In this document: positions 54,361-63,970 of the stretch, in pieces | Layout of the letters: each line of letters opens with the position of its first letter | How positions within the stretch are numbered: the first letter of the stretch is position 1 | From: Nocardioides houyundeii | GTDB taxonomy: Bacteria > Actinomycetota > Actinomycetes > Propionibacteriales > Nocardioidaceae | DNA length: 64,000 nucleotides | NCBI RefSeq assembly: GCF_002865585.1 | Contig: NZ_CP025581.1 | Coordinates: 1,364,001 to 1,428,000, forward strand | Direction of reading: 5' to 3' | Program-made: the position numbers and the translations under genes | The notes under the pieces: model-generated | The model's input: the letters and a program-made list of their open reading frames with translations, nothing else | What the model was told of the DNA's origin: nothing | Database searches by the model: none

Positions 54361-57239
54361 GTGGCCAAGACCCGAGTCCACGAACTCGCCAAGGAGTTCG
54401 GAGTCGAGAGCAAGTTCGTTCTCGAGAAGCTGAAGGAGATGGGGGAGTTCGTCAAGTCGGCATCGTCGACCGTCGAGCCCCCTGTCGAGATGCGCTTCAA
54501 GAAGCAGTACGGCGCCGAGCTGAAGAGCTCCGCGTCCTCAGCCCCGGCAGCGGAGCAGACCGCGGCGGCACCTGCCGCCAAGCCCGGCCCCAAGCCCGCG
54601 CCCCGTCCCGTGGAGACCGCACCGGTCGTCCAGGACGTCGCGCCCGTCGTCGAGGCAGCCGCTCCAGCGGCCGCCCCCGCAGCTGCGCCCGCCGCCGCTG
54701 AGGCGCCGTCCCCGGCCCCCGCCCGCCCGGGTCCCAAGCCCGGTCCCAAGGCCAAGCCGACCCCGGAGCCGAAGCCGGAGCCGGAGCCGCAGGCTCCCGT
54801 CGCGCCCGAAGCCCCGACCGCCGAGGCGCCCGCCGCGGCAGCGCCGAAGGCCGCGTCCCCGGCTGCGCCGAAGGCTCCCACGCCCGCTCCGCGGCCCGTG
54901 GGCAAGCCCGGTGCGCCTCGCCCCGGCAACAACCCGTTCGCCCCGAGCCAGGGCATGGGCCGCCGTCCGGCTGCTCCTGCCGCGCCCGCCGCGGCGCCCG
55001 GCGACGAGCAGCGTCCCCCGAGGCCGCCGGCCTCCCGCGAAGGCGGTGCCCCCGCGGCCCGTCCCGGGATGCCGCGACCCAACCCGGCGATGATGCCCAA
55101 GTCCCCCTCATCCTTCGGTCGTGGCCCCGGTGGCCCCGGCGGCGGTCCTGGTGGACCGGGCGGACGCGGTGGTGCCCCGGGCGTCCCGGCGCCCCGTCCC
55201 GTGGTGGAGCCCCGGGCCGTCCCGGTGCCGGTGCGCCTGCAGGCGGCCGTCCCGGTGGCTTCGGTCCGCCGGCCAGCGGCCGTCCGGGCCAGCGCCCGGG
55301 CCAGCGTGGCCAGACCCAGGGTGCCTTCGGGCGTCCCGGTGGTCCGTCGCGTCGCGGCCGCAAGTCCAAGCGCGCCCGTCGCCAGGAGTTCGAGGCCATG
55401 GAGGCCCCGACCATCGGCGGCGTGCGCGTCCGCAAGGGCAACGGGGAGACCGTCCGTCTCCCCCGCGGTGCCTCGCTGACCGACTTCGCCGAGCGCATCA
55501 ACGTCGACGCAGCAGCTCTGGTGCAGATGCTCTTCTCGCTGGGCGAGATGGTCACCGCCACCCAGTCCGTGGGTGACGAGACCTTCGAGCTGATCGGCGA
55601 GGAGCTCAACTACGTCGTCCAGATCGTCTCTCCCGAGGACGAGGACCGCGAGCTGCTGGAGTCCTTCGACCTGGAGTTCGGCTCCGACGAGGGCGACGAG
55701 TCCGACCTGGTCATCCGACCGCCGGTCGTCACCGTCATGGGTCACGTCGACCACGGAAAGACCAAGCTCCTCGACGCGCTGCGCAACGCCAACGTCGTCG
55801 CCAAGGAGGCCGGTGGCATCACCCAGCACATCGGTGCCTACCAGGTCCACACCGAGGTCGACGGCGTCGACCGCCGGATCACCTTCATCGACACCCCCGG
55901 TCACGAGGCGTTCACCGCCATGCGTGCCCGTGGTGCGCAGGCCACCGACATCGCGATCCTCGTGGTCGCGGCGGACGACGGCGTCATGCCCCAGACGGTC
56001 GAGGCGCTCAACCACGCCAAGGCTGCCGGAGTGCCGGTCGTGGTCGCGGTCAACAAGATCGACAAGCCGGACGCGGACCCGACCAAGGTCCGTGGCCAGC
56101 TGACCGAGTACGGCCTCATCCCCGAGGAGTACGGCGGCGACTCGATGTTCGTCGACGTCTCGGCCAAGTCCGGGCTCAACCTGGACAAGCTCCTGGAGGC
56201 GGTCGTGCTGACCGCCGACGCGTCCCTGGACCTGCGGGCCAACCCCACCCAGGACGCCCAGGGCCTCGTGGTCGAGGCGCACCTGGACCGCGGTCGCGGC
56301 CCGGTCGCCACGGTGCTGGTCCAGCGCGGCACCCTGCGGGTCGGCGACTCGATCGTGGCCGGTCCGGCACACGGCCGGGTCCGGGCCATGCTCGACGAGT
56401 TCGGCAACGAGATCACCGAGGCAGACCCGGCACGTCCGGCGATGGTCCTCGGCCTCAGTGCCGTGCCGGGTGCGGGTCAGAACTTCATCGTGGTCGACGA
56501 CGACCGCATGGCCCGCCAGATCGCCGAGAAGCGCGAGGCGCGCGAGCGTGCGGCCATGCAGGCCAAGCGTCGCGTCCGTCGTACCCTCGAGGACTTCATG
56601 GCCTCCATGGAGAAGGGCGAGAGCCAGGAGCTCAACCTCATCCTCAAGGGTGACGTGTCCGGCTCGGTCGAGGCCCTCGAGGACTCGCTGGCCCAGATCG
56701 ACGTCGGCGACGAGGTCACCCTGCGGGTCATCGACCGCGGTGTCGGTGCGATCACCGAGACCAACGTCGACCTGGCCGCTGCGTCCGACGCCATCATCAT
56801 CGGCTTCAACGTCCGGCCCCAGGGCAAGGCGGCTCAGATGGCCGACAAGGAAGGTGTCGAGATTCGCTACTACTCGGTCATCTACCAGGCGATCGAGGAG
56901 ATCGAGGCGGCGCTCAAGGGCCTGCTCAAGCCGGAGTACGAAGAGGCCGTCCTGGGTCAGGCGGAGATCCGCGAGATCTTCCGCTCCTCCAAGGCGGGCA
57001 ACATCGCCGGCTGCATGGTCACCTCGGGGACCGTCCGCCGCAACGCCAAGGTGCGCATCCTGCGCGACGGCAAGACCGTGGCTGACAACCTCGACCTGGC
57101 CTCGCTCAAGCGGGAGAAGGACGACGCCTCCGAGGTCCGCGAGGGCTTCGAGTGTGGTCTGGTGCTCAAGAACTTCCAGGACATCAAGATCGGCGATGTC
57201 GTGGAGTCCTTCGAGATGCGCGAGATCCCGCGCTCCTGA
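54361..57239 (+). CDS. infB: Translation initiation factor IF-2, frame broken once as sequenced
   Basis: IF-2 is the GTPase that places initiator tRNA on the ribosome. The GTG start (54361) gives the N-domain [23 protein letters not shown] and a long Pro/Ala/Gly-rich linker. Then, around 55177-55184, the linker (GRPG repeats) shifts to another frame, in which [15 protein letters not shown], the G1 motif [14 protein letters not shown], the G3 region [15 protein letters not shown] and all C-terminal domains are read to 57239. The expected repeat there reads GGGCCGTCCC elsewhere in the linker, but GGGCGTCCC here. One added base yields a 959-residue IF-2 of normal size. Because infB is essential, a missing base in the sequence is the likely cause. 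Confidence 0.9.
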
Positions 57240-57250
57240 AAGTAACCCCC

Positions 57251-57290
57251 GTCGAGTCGGCGCCGGCCGCAAGGCTGGCGCCGACTCGGC
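57251..57290 (+). terminator. 18-bp GNRA-capped hairpin between infB and rbfA
   Basis: Bases 57251-57268 pair with 57273-57290 (two G-U pairs) around a GCAA tetraloop, and ATTTTC follows. It starts 11 nt after the infB stop. It looks like a terminator or an RNA-processing/stability element; rbfA would need read-through or a new promoter. Confidence 0.65.
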
Positions 57291-57310
57291 ATTTTCACGA
57301 AGGTAGGAAC

Positions 57311-57799
57311 ATGGGCAACGCACGGTCGCGCAAGATCGCCGACAGGATCCAGGTCATCGTGGCCGAGATGCTGGAGCGTCGGATCAAGGACCCCAGGCTC
57401 GGGTTCGTCACGGTGACCGAGGTTCGCGTCACCGGCGACAACCAGCACGCCACGATCTTCTACACCGTGCTCGGTGAGGAGACCGAGGCTGAGGCGTCGG
57501 CGGCTGCGCTCGAGTCGGCCAAGGGGCTGCTCCGCTCGGAGGTGGCCAAGCAGCTCGGCATGAGGCTCTCCCCGACGCTGGAGTTCGTCCGCGACGCCCT
57601 GCCGGAGACCGCCCGCCACCTCGACGAGGTGCTGGCGGCGGCTCGGGCCAGCGACGAGGCGGTGGCGGCACAGCGTGCCGGCGCCACGTACGCCAGCGAG
57701 GAGGACCCGTACCGCAAGCCCCGCGAGGCGGCCGAGGAGCCCGACAGCTCCGAGGCTGGGCCCGAGGTCGGGGACGACGAGGACGACGAGCGGGAGTGA
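57311..57799 (+). CDS. rbfA: Ribosome-binding factor A
   Basis: RbfA binds the 30S neck during cold adaptation and 17S rRNA maturation. The 162-residue protein has [35 protein letters not shown], and TPTLEFV-like [11 protein letters not shown]. The last 50 residues are an acidic low-complexity tail. The ATG at 57311 is preceded by AGGTAGG and follows the infB hairpin by 20 nt. The truB GTG overlaps the stop (GTGA). Confidence 0.94.
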   Translation: MGNARSRKIADRIQVIVAEMLERRIKDPRLGFVTVTEVRVTGDNQHATIFYTVLGEETEAEASAAALESAKGLLRSEVAKQLGMRLSPTLEFVRDALPETARHLDEVLAAARASDEAVAAQRAGATYASEEDPYRKPREAAEEPDSSEAGPEVGDDEDDERE

Positions 57800-58662
57800 G
57801 TGTGGAGCCCGGGCTCGTCGTCGTCGACAAGCCCGCCGGGATCACCTCGCACGGAGTGGTGGCCCGGGTACGTCGTCTGGCCGGCACCCGCAAGGTCGGC
57901 CACGCCGGCACCCTGGACCCGATGGCGACCGGGGTGCTCGTGCTCGGGGTGGACCGCGCCACGCGGCTGCTGGGGCACCTCATGCTGACGGAGAAGGCCT
58001 ACGACGCCACCGTGGTGCTGGGAGTGGCCACCGACACCGACGACGCCGAGGGCGAGCCCACGGCTCGCACGGACGCCTCGGGGGTGGACCCGGCAGCGGT
58101 GCGCACGGCGCTGGCGGCGTTCGTCGGGGACATCGAGCAGGTGCCCACCTCGGTCTCGGCGATCAAGGTCGACGGCAAGCGCGCCTACCAACGCGTGCGC
58201 GAAGGCGAGGACGTGGTGCTCCCGGCCCGACCCGTCACGGTCCACGAGATCACCGTGGCGAGGATCGAGACGGTGGGGGAGACCGTCGAGGTGGACATCA
58301 GGGTGCGCTGCTCCAGCGGCACGTACATCCGGGCCATCGCCCGCGACCTGGGCGCGGCGCTGGGCGTCGGCGGTCACCTGGGTGCCCTGCGGCGCACCGC
58401 GGTGGGGAGCTTCGACCTGAGCACCGCCCGCACGCTGGAGGAGCTGGAGGAGCACTTCGCCGTGCTCCCCATCGCGGAGGCCGCCCGGCGCAGCTTCGCC
58501 TGCCGGGAGCTCGACGAAGACCAGGCCGCCTCGGCTCGGGTGGGTCGGGCGCTCGCCCTCGGCCTGGACGCGCTGACCGCGCTCTTCGCCCCCGACGGGC
58601 AGTTCCTGGCGCTGTACGAACCCACCTCGGACGGCGCACGACCGGTCGCCGTCTTCGTGTGA
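57796..58662 (+). CDS. truB: tRNA pseudouridine(55) synthase TruB
   Basis: TruB makes pseudouridine 55 in tRNAs. The 288-residue protein has [14 protein letters not shown], the catalytic aspartate in [29 protein letters not shown] and a shortened C-terminal PUA-like region. The GTG at 57796 overlaps the rbfA stop; a GTG at 57802 is also possible. ribF follows within 25 bp. Confidence 0.95.
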   Translation: MSVEPGLVVVDKPAGITSHGVVARVRRLAGTRKVGHAGTLDPMATGVLVLGVDRATRLLGHLMLTEKAYDATVVLGVATDTDDAEGEPTARTDASGVDPAAVRTALAAFVGDIEQVPTSVSAIKVDGKRAYQRVREGEDVVLPARPVTVHEITVARIETVGETVEVDIRVRCSSGTYIRAIARDLGAALGVGGHLGALRRTAVGSFDLSTARTLEELEEHFAVLPIAEAARRSFACRELDEDQAASARVGRALALGLDALTALFAPDGQFLALYEPTSDGARPVAVFV

Positions 58663-58687
58663 CCAGGCCGTGTGGCAGGCTGATTAC

Positions 58688-59623
58688 GTGCAGATCTGGC
58701 GTTCGCTGACCGAGGTGCCCGCGGACGCGGGCCCGACGGTCGTCACCATCGGCAACTTCGACGGGGTCCACCTGGGACACCAGCACGTGCTGCGACGCGC
58801 CCGGGAGGTCGCCGACGACCTGGGTGTGGCGCGGGTGGTGGTGGTGACCTTCGACCCTCACCCCATCGCGGTGCTGCGGCCCGAGCACGCCCCGCCGATC
58901 ATGACCTCGATCCAGACCCGGGTGCGTCTGCTCGGGGACGCCGGCGTCGACGACGTGCTCGTCATCCCGTTCGACCGGGACATCGCGGGCTGGAGCCCGG
59001 AGGAGTTCATCGACCGCGTCCTGGTCGAGGCGCTCGGTGCCCGGGCGGTGGTGGTGGGCGCGAACTTCCGCTTCGGCAAGCGTGCGGCCGGTGACCTCGC
59101 CCTGCTGCGCGAGGTCGGGGCGGTCCGCGGCTTCGCCGTCGAGGGCGTCGCCCTGGACGGGGGCCCCCAGGTCTGGTCCTCCACCTACGTGCGCAACTGC
59201 CTGGCCGCCGGCGACGTGGCGGGGGCCGCGGAGGCGCTGGGACGTCCGTTCACCGTCCGCGGCGTCGTGGTGCAGGGGGACCAGCGCGGTCGGGGACTCG
59301 GCTTCCCCACCGCCAACGTGCCCACCGCCGCCATGGCCGCGGCTCCCAGCGACGGCGTGTACGCCGGGTGGCTCACCAGGCTCGACACCGGCGCGCGCTA
59401 CCCGGCAGCGATCTCCGTGGGGACCAACCCCACGTTCGAGGGGGAGCGCGAGCGTCGCGTGGAGTCCTACGTGCTGGACCGCGACGACCTGGAGCTCTAC
59501 GGCGTGGAGGTCGAGGTCTCCTTCGTCGAGCGGTTGCGCGGGATGGTGCGGTTCGAGGGGGTCGACTCCCTCATCGAGACGATGCACGACGACGTACGCC
59601 GGACCAGGCTCGCCCTCGGCTGA
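58688..59623 (+). CDS. ribF: Bifunctional riboflavin kinase/FAD synthetase RibF
   Basis: RibF phosphorylates riboflavin to FMN and adenylates it to FAD. The 311-residue protein has the N-terminal FAD synthetase domain with GNFDGVHLGHQHVL (nucleotidyltransferase motif) and VVTFDPHP, and the C-terminal riboflavin kinase domain with GRGLGFPTANV and the DGVYAGW stretch. Of two in-frame GTG starts I use 58688, which gives the family N terminus QIWRSL; 58670 would add six residues. It lies after truB, as is standard, and converges with the molybdoenzyme gene. Confidence 0.95.
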   Translation: MQIWRSLTEVPADAGPTVVTIGNFDGVHLGHQHVLRRAREVADDLGVARVVVVTFDPHPIAVLRPEHAPPIMTSIQTRVRLLGDAGVDDVLVIPFDRDIAGWSPEEFIDRVLVEALGARAVVVGANFRFGKRAAGDLALLREVGAVRGFAVEGVALDGGPQVWSSTYVRNCLAAGDVAGAAEALGRPFTVRGVVVQGDQRGRGLGFPTANVPTAAMAAAPSDGVYAGWLTRLDTGARYPAAISVGTNPTFEGERERRVESYVLDRDDLELYGVEVEVSFVERLRGMVRFEGVDSLIETMHDDVRRTRLALG

Positions 59624-59641
59624 TCCGGCCCGAGCGCCGAC

Positions 59642-61762
59642 TCACTCGCTGGTGACGGTGACGACCACCCCGCTCAGCCCGGCGTTGCCGGAGACGTCGA
59701 GGATCTCGGTGTCGGTGAGGTCGTTGATCGAGACGCCCTCGACGCTCGCGGCGCGGTGCATGCGGCTGCCCGGGCGACCGTGCCCGTAGCCGTGGGGCAG
59801 TGACACGACGCCCTGCATGATGTCCTCGCTCGCCTGGACCTCGACCACGACGCTGCCCACCCGAGAGGCCACGCGTACCCGGCTGCCGTCGGGGATGCCC
59901 CGGGCTGCCAGGTCGTGCGGATGCATCAGCAGCTGATGCCGGGGGCGGCCCCGGGTGAGTCGCTCGGCGTTGTGCATCCAGGAGTTGTTGTCCCGCTGGT
60001 GACGGCGCCCGATGAGCTGCAGCGAGCCTGCCGCTGGGGCCACGGCGGCGTCCAGGCGAGACAGGTCGTCGAGCACGAGGTCGGGGGCGGCGTCGACCCG
60101 GCCGTCCCGGGTGTGGAGCCGGTGGGGCAGCTGGCCCTCCCGGAGGGGGCCCAGGTCGATTCCGGACGGAGCGCGTCGCAGCGCCCTCAGGGTGACCTTG
60201 GAGGAGCCGGTCCGCAGCAGCAGGGCGACCGTCCGGGTGGGGGAGACCGCGAGCCGCGCACGGGTGACGAGGCGCTTGCGGACCGACGACCTCCGCTCCA
60301 GCCGCTGCCCGAGACGGCGTACCAGTCCGGCGTAGATCTGCCAGTCGTGACGCTGGTCGGCGCTCTTGGCGAAGACCGCGGGGGAGAAGCGCGCGGTGTT
60401 CCGGACCGCGAGAGCGTTGAAGACCAGGTCGTAGTGGTCTCGCTCCAGGTGCGAGGTGGGCGGCAGGATCACGTCGGCGTGCCGCGTGGTCTCGTTGATG
60501 TAGAAGTCGACGGCCGCCATGAACTCCAGCCCGCCGAGAGCCCGGTCGAGCCGGGCGCCGTCGGGAGTGGAGAGCACCGGGTTGCCACTCATGGTGAGCA
60601 GGGCGCGGACCTGTCCGCGCCCCGGGGTCTCGATCTCCTCGCTCAGCGCCGCCACGGGCAGCTCTCCGTGGGTCTCGGGGAGCCCGCGGACCCGGCTGTG
60701 CCAGAGGCCGCGATGCCCCCGGCCGACGAGCCCTCGGCCGACCACGTCGATGGCGGGCGTGGTGAACATCGCGCCGCCGACGCGGTCGGTGTTGCCGGTG
60801 AGCAGGTTGAGCAGCTGCACGCCCCACTGGGCCAGTGTGCCGAACTCGGTGGTGGAGACTCCGATGCGGCCGTGCACCACGGCCCGCTCCGCGGTGGCGA
60901 GCTCCCGGGCCAGGGCCCTGATCCGGTCCGCGGGTATGCCGCTGGCGCGCTCGGCCCGTTCCGGCGTCCGGTCGGCAAGAGCGGCCGCCACCCGGTCCAG
61001 CCCGTCGACGTACGCCCCGGGGCGGGCCAGGTCCTCGGTGATCAGCACCCGCGCCATGGCCAGCAGCACGTGGACGTCGGTGCCGGGGCGGATGAACAGG
61101 TGCTCGTGCGCGACGCGCGCTGTCTCGGTCCGTCGGGGGTCCACCACCACCATCCGGCCGCCCCGTGCCTTGAGCTCGCGCAGGCGCGCTGGGAAGTCCG
61201 GGACGGTCATCAGGGAGCCGTTGGAGGCCATCGGGTTGTAGCCGAAGGCCAGGAAGAGGTCGGTGCGGTCCAGGTCCGGCACCGGGAGGAGGAGCTGGTG
61301 GCCGTACATCAGGTGGGCCAGCAGCTGATGGGGGAGCTGGTCGACCGAGGTGGCACTGAACCGGTTGCGGGTGGGGATCGCCTTGGCCAGGGCCGCGCCG
61401 TGGGTCATCGAGCCCAAGCTGTGCACGTTGGGGTTGCCGAGGTACACCCCGACGGCGTCCGCGCCGTGCTCGTTCACGATGCCCGAGAGGCGATCGGCGG
61501 TGAGGTCGAGGGCCTCGTCCCAGCCGATCTCCTCCCAGGTGGGGTCCTCGACCGGGCCCCGACGGCGCACGGGCGCGCGCAGCCGGTCCGGGTCGACGAG
61601 CACGTCGGCGATCGCCACGCCCTTGGGACAGACGTGACCGCGCGACAGCGGATCGTCGGGGTCGCCGCGAACGGCTGTCACTGCACCATCGGTGAGCTCG
61701 AGCCGTAGCCCGCAGATGGCCTCGCACAGGTTGCAGGTCGTGGTGCGAGTGATGGTCGTCAC
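59642..61762 (-). CDS. Molybdopterin-dependent oxidoreductase (formate dehydrogenase/BisC-like)
   Basis: The 706-residue protein begins with TTTCNLCEAICG and, after a spacer, GHVCPKG: four cysteines for a [4Fe-4S] cluster, as in the DMSO-reductase family. It continues with molybdopterin-binding blocks (YLGNPNVHSLGSM, FGYNPMASNG, MVVVDPRRTETA) and a C-terminal molydopterin-dinucleotide-binding domain (HPHDLAARGIPDGSRVRV). It probably oxidises or reduces a small substrate in the cytoplasm, but no subunit partner is nearby and the substrate is unknown. Start GTG 61762 has AGGA about 8 nt upstream; ATG 61771 is a close alternative. Confidence 0.86.
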   Translation of the reverse strand: MTTITRTTTCNLCEAICGLRLELTDGAVTAVRGDPDDPLSRGHVCPKGVAIADVLVDPDRLRAPVRRRGPVEDPTWEEIGWDEALDLTADRLSGIVNEHGADAVGVYLGNPNVHSLGSMTHGAALAKAIPTRNRFSATSVDQLPHQLLAHLMYGHQLLLPVPDLDRTDLFLAFGYNPMASNGSLMTVPDFPARLRELKARGGRMVVVDPRRTETARVAHEHLFIRPGTDVHVLLAMARVLITEDLARPGAYVDGLDRVAAALADRTPERAERASGIPADRIRALARELATAERAVVHGRIGVSTTEFGTLAQWGVQLLNLLTGNTDRVGGAMFTTPAIDVVGRGLVGRGHRGLWHSRVRGLPETHGELPVAALSEEIETPGRGQVRALLTMSGNPVLSTPDGARLDRALGGLEFMAAVDFYINETTRHADVILPPTSHLERDHYDLVFNALAVRNTARFSPAVFAKSADQRHDWQIYAGLVRRLGQRLERRSSVRKRLVTRARLAVSPTRTVALLLRTGSSKVTLRALRRAPSGIDLGPLREGQLPHRLHTRDGRVDAAPDLVLDDLSRLDAAVAPAAGSLQLIGRRHQRDNNSWMHNAERLTRGRPRHQLLMHPHDLAARGIPDGSRVRVASRVGSVVVEVQASEDIMQGVVSLPHGYGHGRPGSRMHRAASVEGVSINDLTDTEILDVSGNAGLSGVVVTVTSE

Positions 61763-61900
61763 ACGCCGCATCCTGCCATTTGCACCCACTGGGCACGAGG
61801 CCCGAACCAAACCTGCTCAATGTTGTGGAAACGCGCCACTCGGATGCGACGCATATGGAAGCGTCCGCGGTGCCTCGGACCTACACGCCGGGTGAGACCA

Positions 61901-61935
61901 AGCAGTCTCACCGAACCAGGAAGATGGAGACTGCT
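61901..61935 (+). promoter_or_regulatory. Hairpin covering the ribosome-binding site of the 61936 gene
   Basis: AGCAGTCTC (61901-61909) pairs with GAGACTGCT (61927-61935), a perfect 9-bp stem. The Shine-Dalgarno GGAG (61926-61929) lies mostly within it, just before the GTG start. Folding would hide the ribosome-binding site. Confidence 0.4.
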
Positions 61936-63258
61936 GTGCCGCGACGACCTCCTGTGAAACCGGCCAGCAGGGTGGTGCTCAGCAGGTTCGTCGGCACCTC
62001 GCGGGCATCTTCAGTGCTCGTCGCGGTCATCGTCTGCTCCACGTTCGCCCGGTTGTACCTCGCAGCGAAATCGGGGGGCTCCAGCGACGTCGCGTACTGG
62101 TCGGAGTTCGCACAAGGGGTCCGGGAGCATGGTCCCATCGGCATCTACGGCCACGAGTTCGACATCCAGTACAACCACGCGCCCCTGGCGGGTTGGTTCC
62201 TGAAGTTGGTCAACGCGGGGATCGACGTAGGGCTTCCGTTCGCGTACCTGATCCGTGTCCCCTCCTCGCTCATGGATGGTGTGACGTGCTGGTTGATCTA
62301 CCGGCTGCTCTCGGAACACCTCAGTACCAGGGAGGCGTGGGCGGCCACCGCCGCAGTTGCCTGGAGTCCGGTGCTGATCGTCATCTCGGGATTCCACGGC
62401 AACACCGACACGGTCTTCGTTGCGCTCGTGCTTGTCTCCTACTACCTCCTCACCCGTCGCTCGCGGCCGTTCGTCGCGGGTGTGTGCATCGCACTGGCCA
62501 TCAGCTTGAAGCTGGTGCCGGTGGTGGCGCTCCCGTGGTTGTTGTATCTCGCGTGGCGCGCCGGCTGGGCCGCATGGGGGCGCTTCGTGCTGGGCGGGAT
62601 GCTGGTGGTGGTCGTCCTGTGGTTGCCGGTCATCGTCCTGGCTTGGCCCGAGTTCCGGGACAACGTCTTGGGCTACCAGGGCATGCCATTCGGGCAATGG
62701 GGGGTGGCAGAGCTGCTGCAGGGAGCTGGCTATCCCGGCGGGGACGCCTGGCTGGCGGCACACGCGACGTGGGCGGCGTTCGTCGCGGCAGCCCTTCCAT
62801 TCTCGACGTTGCTGTCACGGCGACGTCGTCAGGACACGGTCGGCATCGCCCTCGCCCTGGTGTCGATGCTCCTGCTCACGCCAGCCTTCGGCATGCAGTA
62901 CCTGGCGTGGGGCGTGGCCGCCGCCTACCTGGTCTCCCTTCGCGGTGGTTGGTTGTTCAACGTGGCCGCGAGCGTGTTCGTGCTGCAGGTCTACGGCAGC
63001 TGGAGTGGCGGCGGCGGGCCCTGGGTGTGGGAAGTCGCAGTGGCCGAGCCGTTGCATGACGGGCAGCTCCCGCTGATGGCGTTGACCTGGGCGTGCCTCC
63101 TCGTCGTGTGGATCGACGGGCTCGTCCCGGCGTCATGGGAGCGCCGAAGGAATGGAACGCTGGGAAGTGGGTATACCTGCGTCGGGCCTCGCATTCGAGG
63201 CACCACACTTGACATGGACGGAGACCGCAGATGGGCTACGGAGGCGCAGTCGGACTGA
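61936..63258 (+). CDS. Polytopic membrane glycosyltransferase (GT-C type, GT87/GT39-like)
   Basis: The 440-residue protein has many hydrophobic helices (I count roughly ten), with a short luminal-type loop after the first and an early acidic residue (DVAYWSEFAQG), as in GT-C enzymes that use polyprenol-phosphate sugars such as mannosyltransferases. HAPLAGWFLKLVN and GFHGNTDTVF fit this class. Donor and acceptor are unknown. Start GTG 61936 has GGAG (61926-61929) 6 nt upstream; ATG 61924 is possible. Codon and base use look somewhat less GC-rich than neighbouring genes. The 3' end overlaps the next gene by 28 bp. Confidence 0.75.
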   Translation: MPRRPPVKPASRVVLSRFVGTSRASSVLVAVIVCSTFARLYLAAKSGGSSDVAYWSEFAQGVREHGPIGIYGHEFDIQYNHAPLAGWFLKLVNAGIDVGLPFAYLIRVPSSLMDGVTCWLIYRLLSEHLSTREAWAATAAVAWSPVLIVISGFHGNTDTVFVALVLVSYYLLTRRSRPFVAGVCIALAISLKLVPVVALPWLLYLAWRAGWAAWGRFVLGGMLVVVVLWLPVIVLAWPEFRDNVLGYQGMPFGQWGVAELLQGAGYPGGDAWLAAHATWAAFVAAALPFSTLLSRRRRQDTVGIALALVSMLLLTPAFGMQYLAWGVAAAYLVSLRGGWLFNVAASVFVLQVYGSWSGGGGPWVWEVAVAEPLHDGQLPLMALTWACLLVVWIDGLVPASWERRRNGTLGSGYTCVGPRIRGTTLDMDGDRRWATEAQSD

Positions 63259-63497
63259 TCGTGGTGGGGCTCATCCTGTCCCTGGCGGTCAACAAGGAGC
63301 AGGTGGGCCCGGTCAACCTCGGCACCATCGGGTGGATCCTCGCGATCGCGGGGGTGGCGCTGCTGGTGCTGAGCATCGCCCAGCAGAACGCGCGTCGCCG
63401 CACCAGCACGGTGGCGACCACCACCGACGCCCAGGGGCGACAGGCCACCACCGAGCGTCACATGGAGACCGACCCGCCGGCCCCGCCGGTGGCCTGA
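63231..63497 (+). CDS. DUF6458-type small membrane protein
   Basis: The 88-residue protein has two N-terminal membrane helices (AVGLIVVGLILSLAV and IGWILAIAGVALLVLSIA) and a polar, Thr/Arg/Gln-rich tail. This layout fits the actinobacterial DUF6458 family, which has no known function. The ATG at 63231 has GGAG about 6 nt upstream. It overlaps the preceding glycosyltransferase gene by 28 bp and is followed by a strong stem-loop. Confidence 0.75.
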   Translation: MGYGGAVGLIVVGLILSLAVNKEQVGPVNLGTIGWILAIAGVALLVLSIAQQNARRRTSTVATTTDAQGRQATTERHMETDPPAPPVA

Positions 63498-63514
63498 TCA
63501 AGCTGCACCACCGC

Positions 63515-63542
63515 CAGCGGGCTCTCGATTGGGAGCCCGCTG
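63515..63542 (+). terminator. Stem-loop terminator after the DUF6458-type gene
   Basis: A 12-bp stem (63515-63526 with 63531-63542, one G-U pair) closes a GATT loop 17 nt after the stop. The rpsO -10 lies just beyond. Confidence 0.6.
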
Positions 63543-63553
63543 TCGTGCGCTGT

Positions 63554-63559
63554 TAATCT
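63554..63559 (+). promoter_or_regulatory. Probable -10 element of rpsO
   Basis: TAATCT sits just after the DUF6458 terminator and gives rpsO a leader of roughly 120 nt. Confidence 0.45.
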
Positions 63560-63688
63560 GGTCCGGTGTCCCCGTGTCATGCGGGGCCACGTGCCGTCCA
63601 ACGGCCGCGGATCCAGAGTGCCCGGGTGAACAGGCCCCGGCGCGCCGCGCAACGAGTGAGCCCCAGGTGGGCCGGAAGGAGCCTTCGC

Positions 63689-63964
63689 ATGTCAATCGGT
63701 ACCGACGCGGAGACCAAGAAGAAGATCATCGCTGAGTACGGCACCACCGAGGGCGACACCGGTTCGCCCGAGGTGCAGATCGCACTGCTCAGCCACCGCA
63801 TCTCGCACCTCACCGAGCACCTCAAGCAGCACAAGCACGACCACCACAGCCGTCGTGGTCTGCTGCTGCTCGTCGGCCAGCGCCGTCGCCTGCTGAACTA
63901 CCTGCAGAAGACCGAGATCGAGCGCTACCGCTCGATCGTCGAGCGCCTCGGCCTGCGACGCTGA
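63689..63964 (+). CDS. rpsO: 30S ribosomal protein S15 (uS15)
   Basis: The 91-residue protein is a complete S15: [39 protein letters not shown] and the [15 protein letters not shown] helix, which contact 16S rRNA and the 50S bridge. The ATG at 63689 is preceded by GGAAGGAG. pnp normally lies next; the window ends first. A 13-bp stem-loop closes the gene. Confidence 0.97.
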   Translation: MSIGTDAETKKKIIAEYGTTEGDTGSPEVQIALLSHRISHLTEHLKQHKHDHHSRRGLLLLVGQRRRLLNYLQKTEIERYRSIVERLGLRR

Positions 63965-63970
63965 TGTGAC

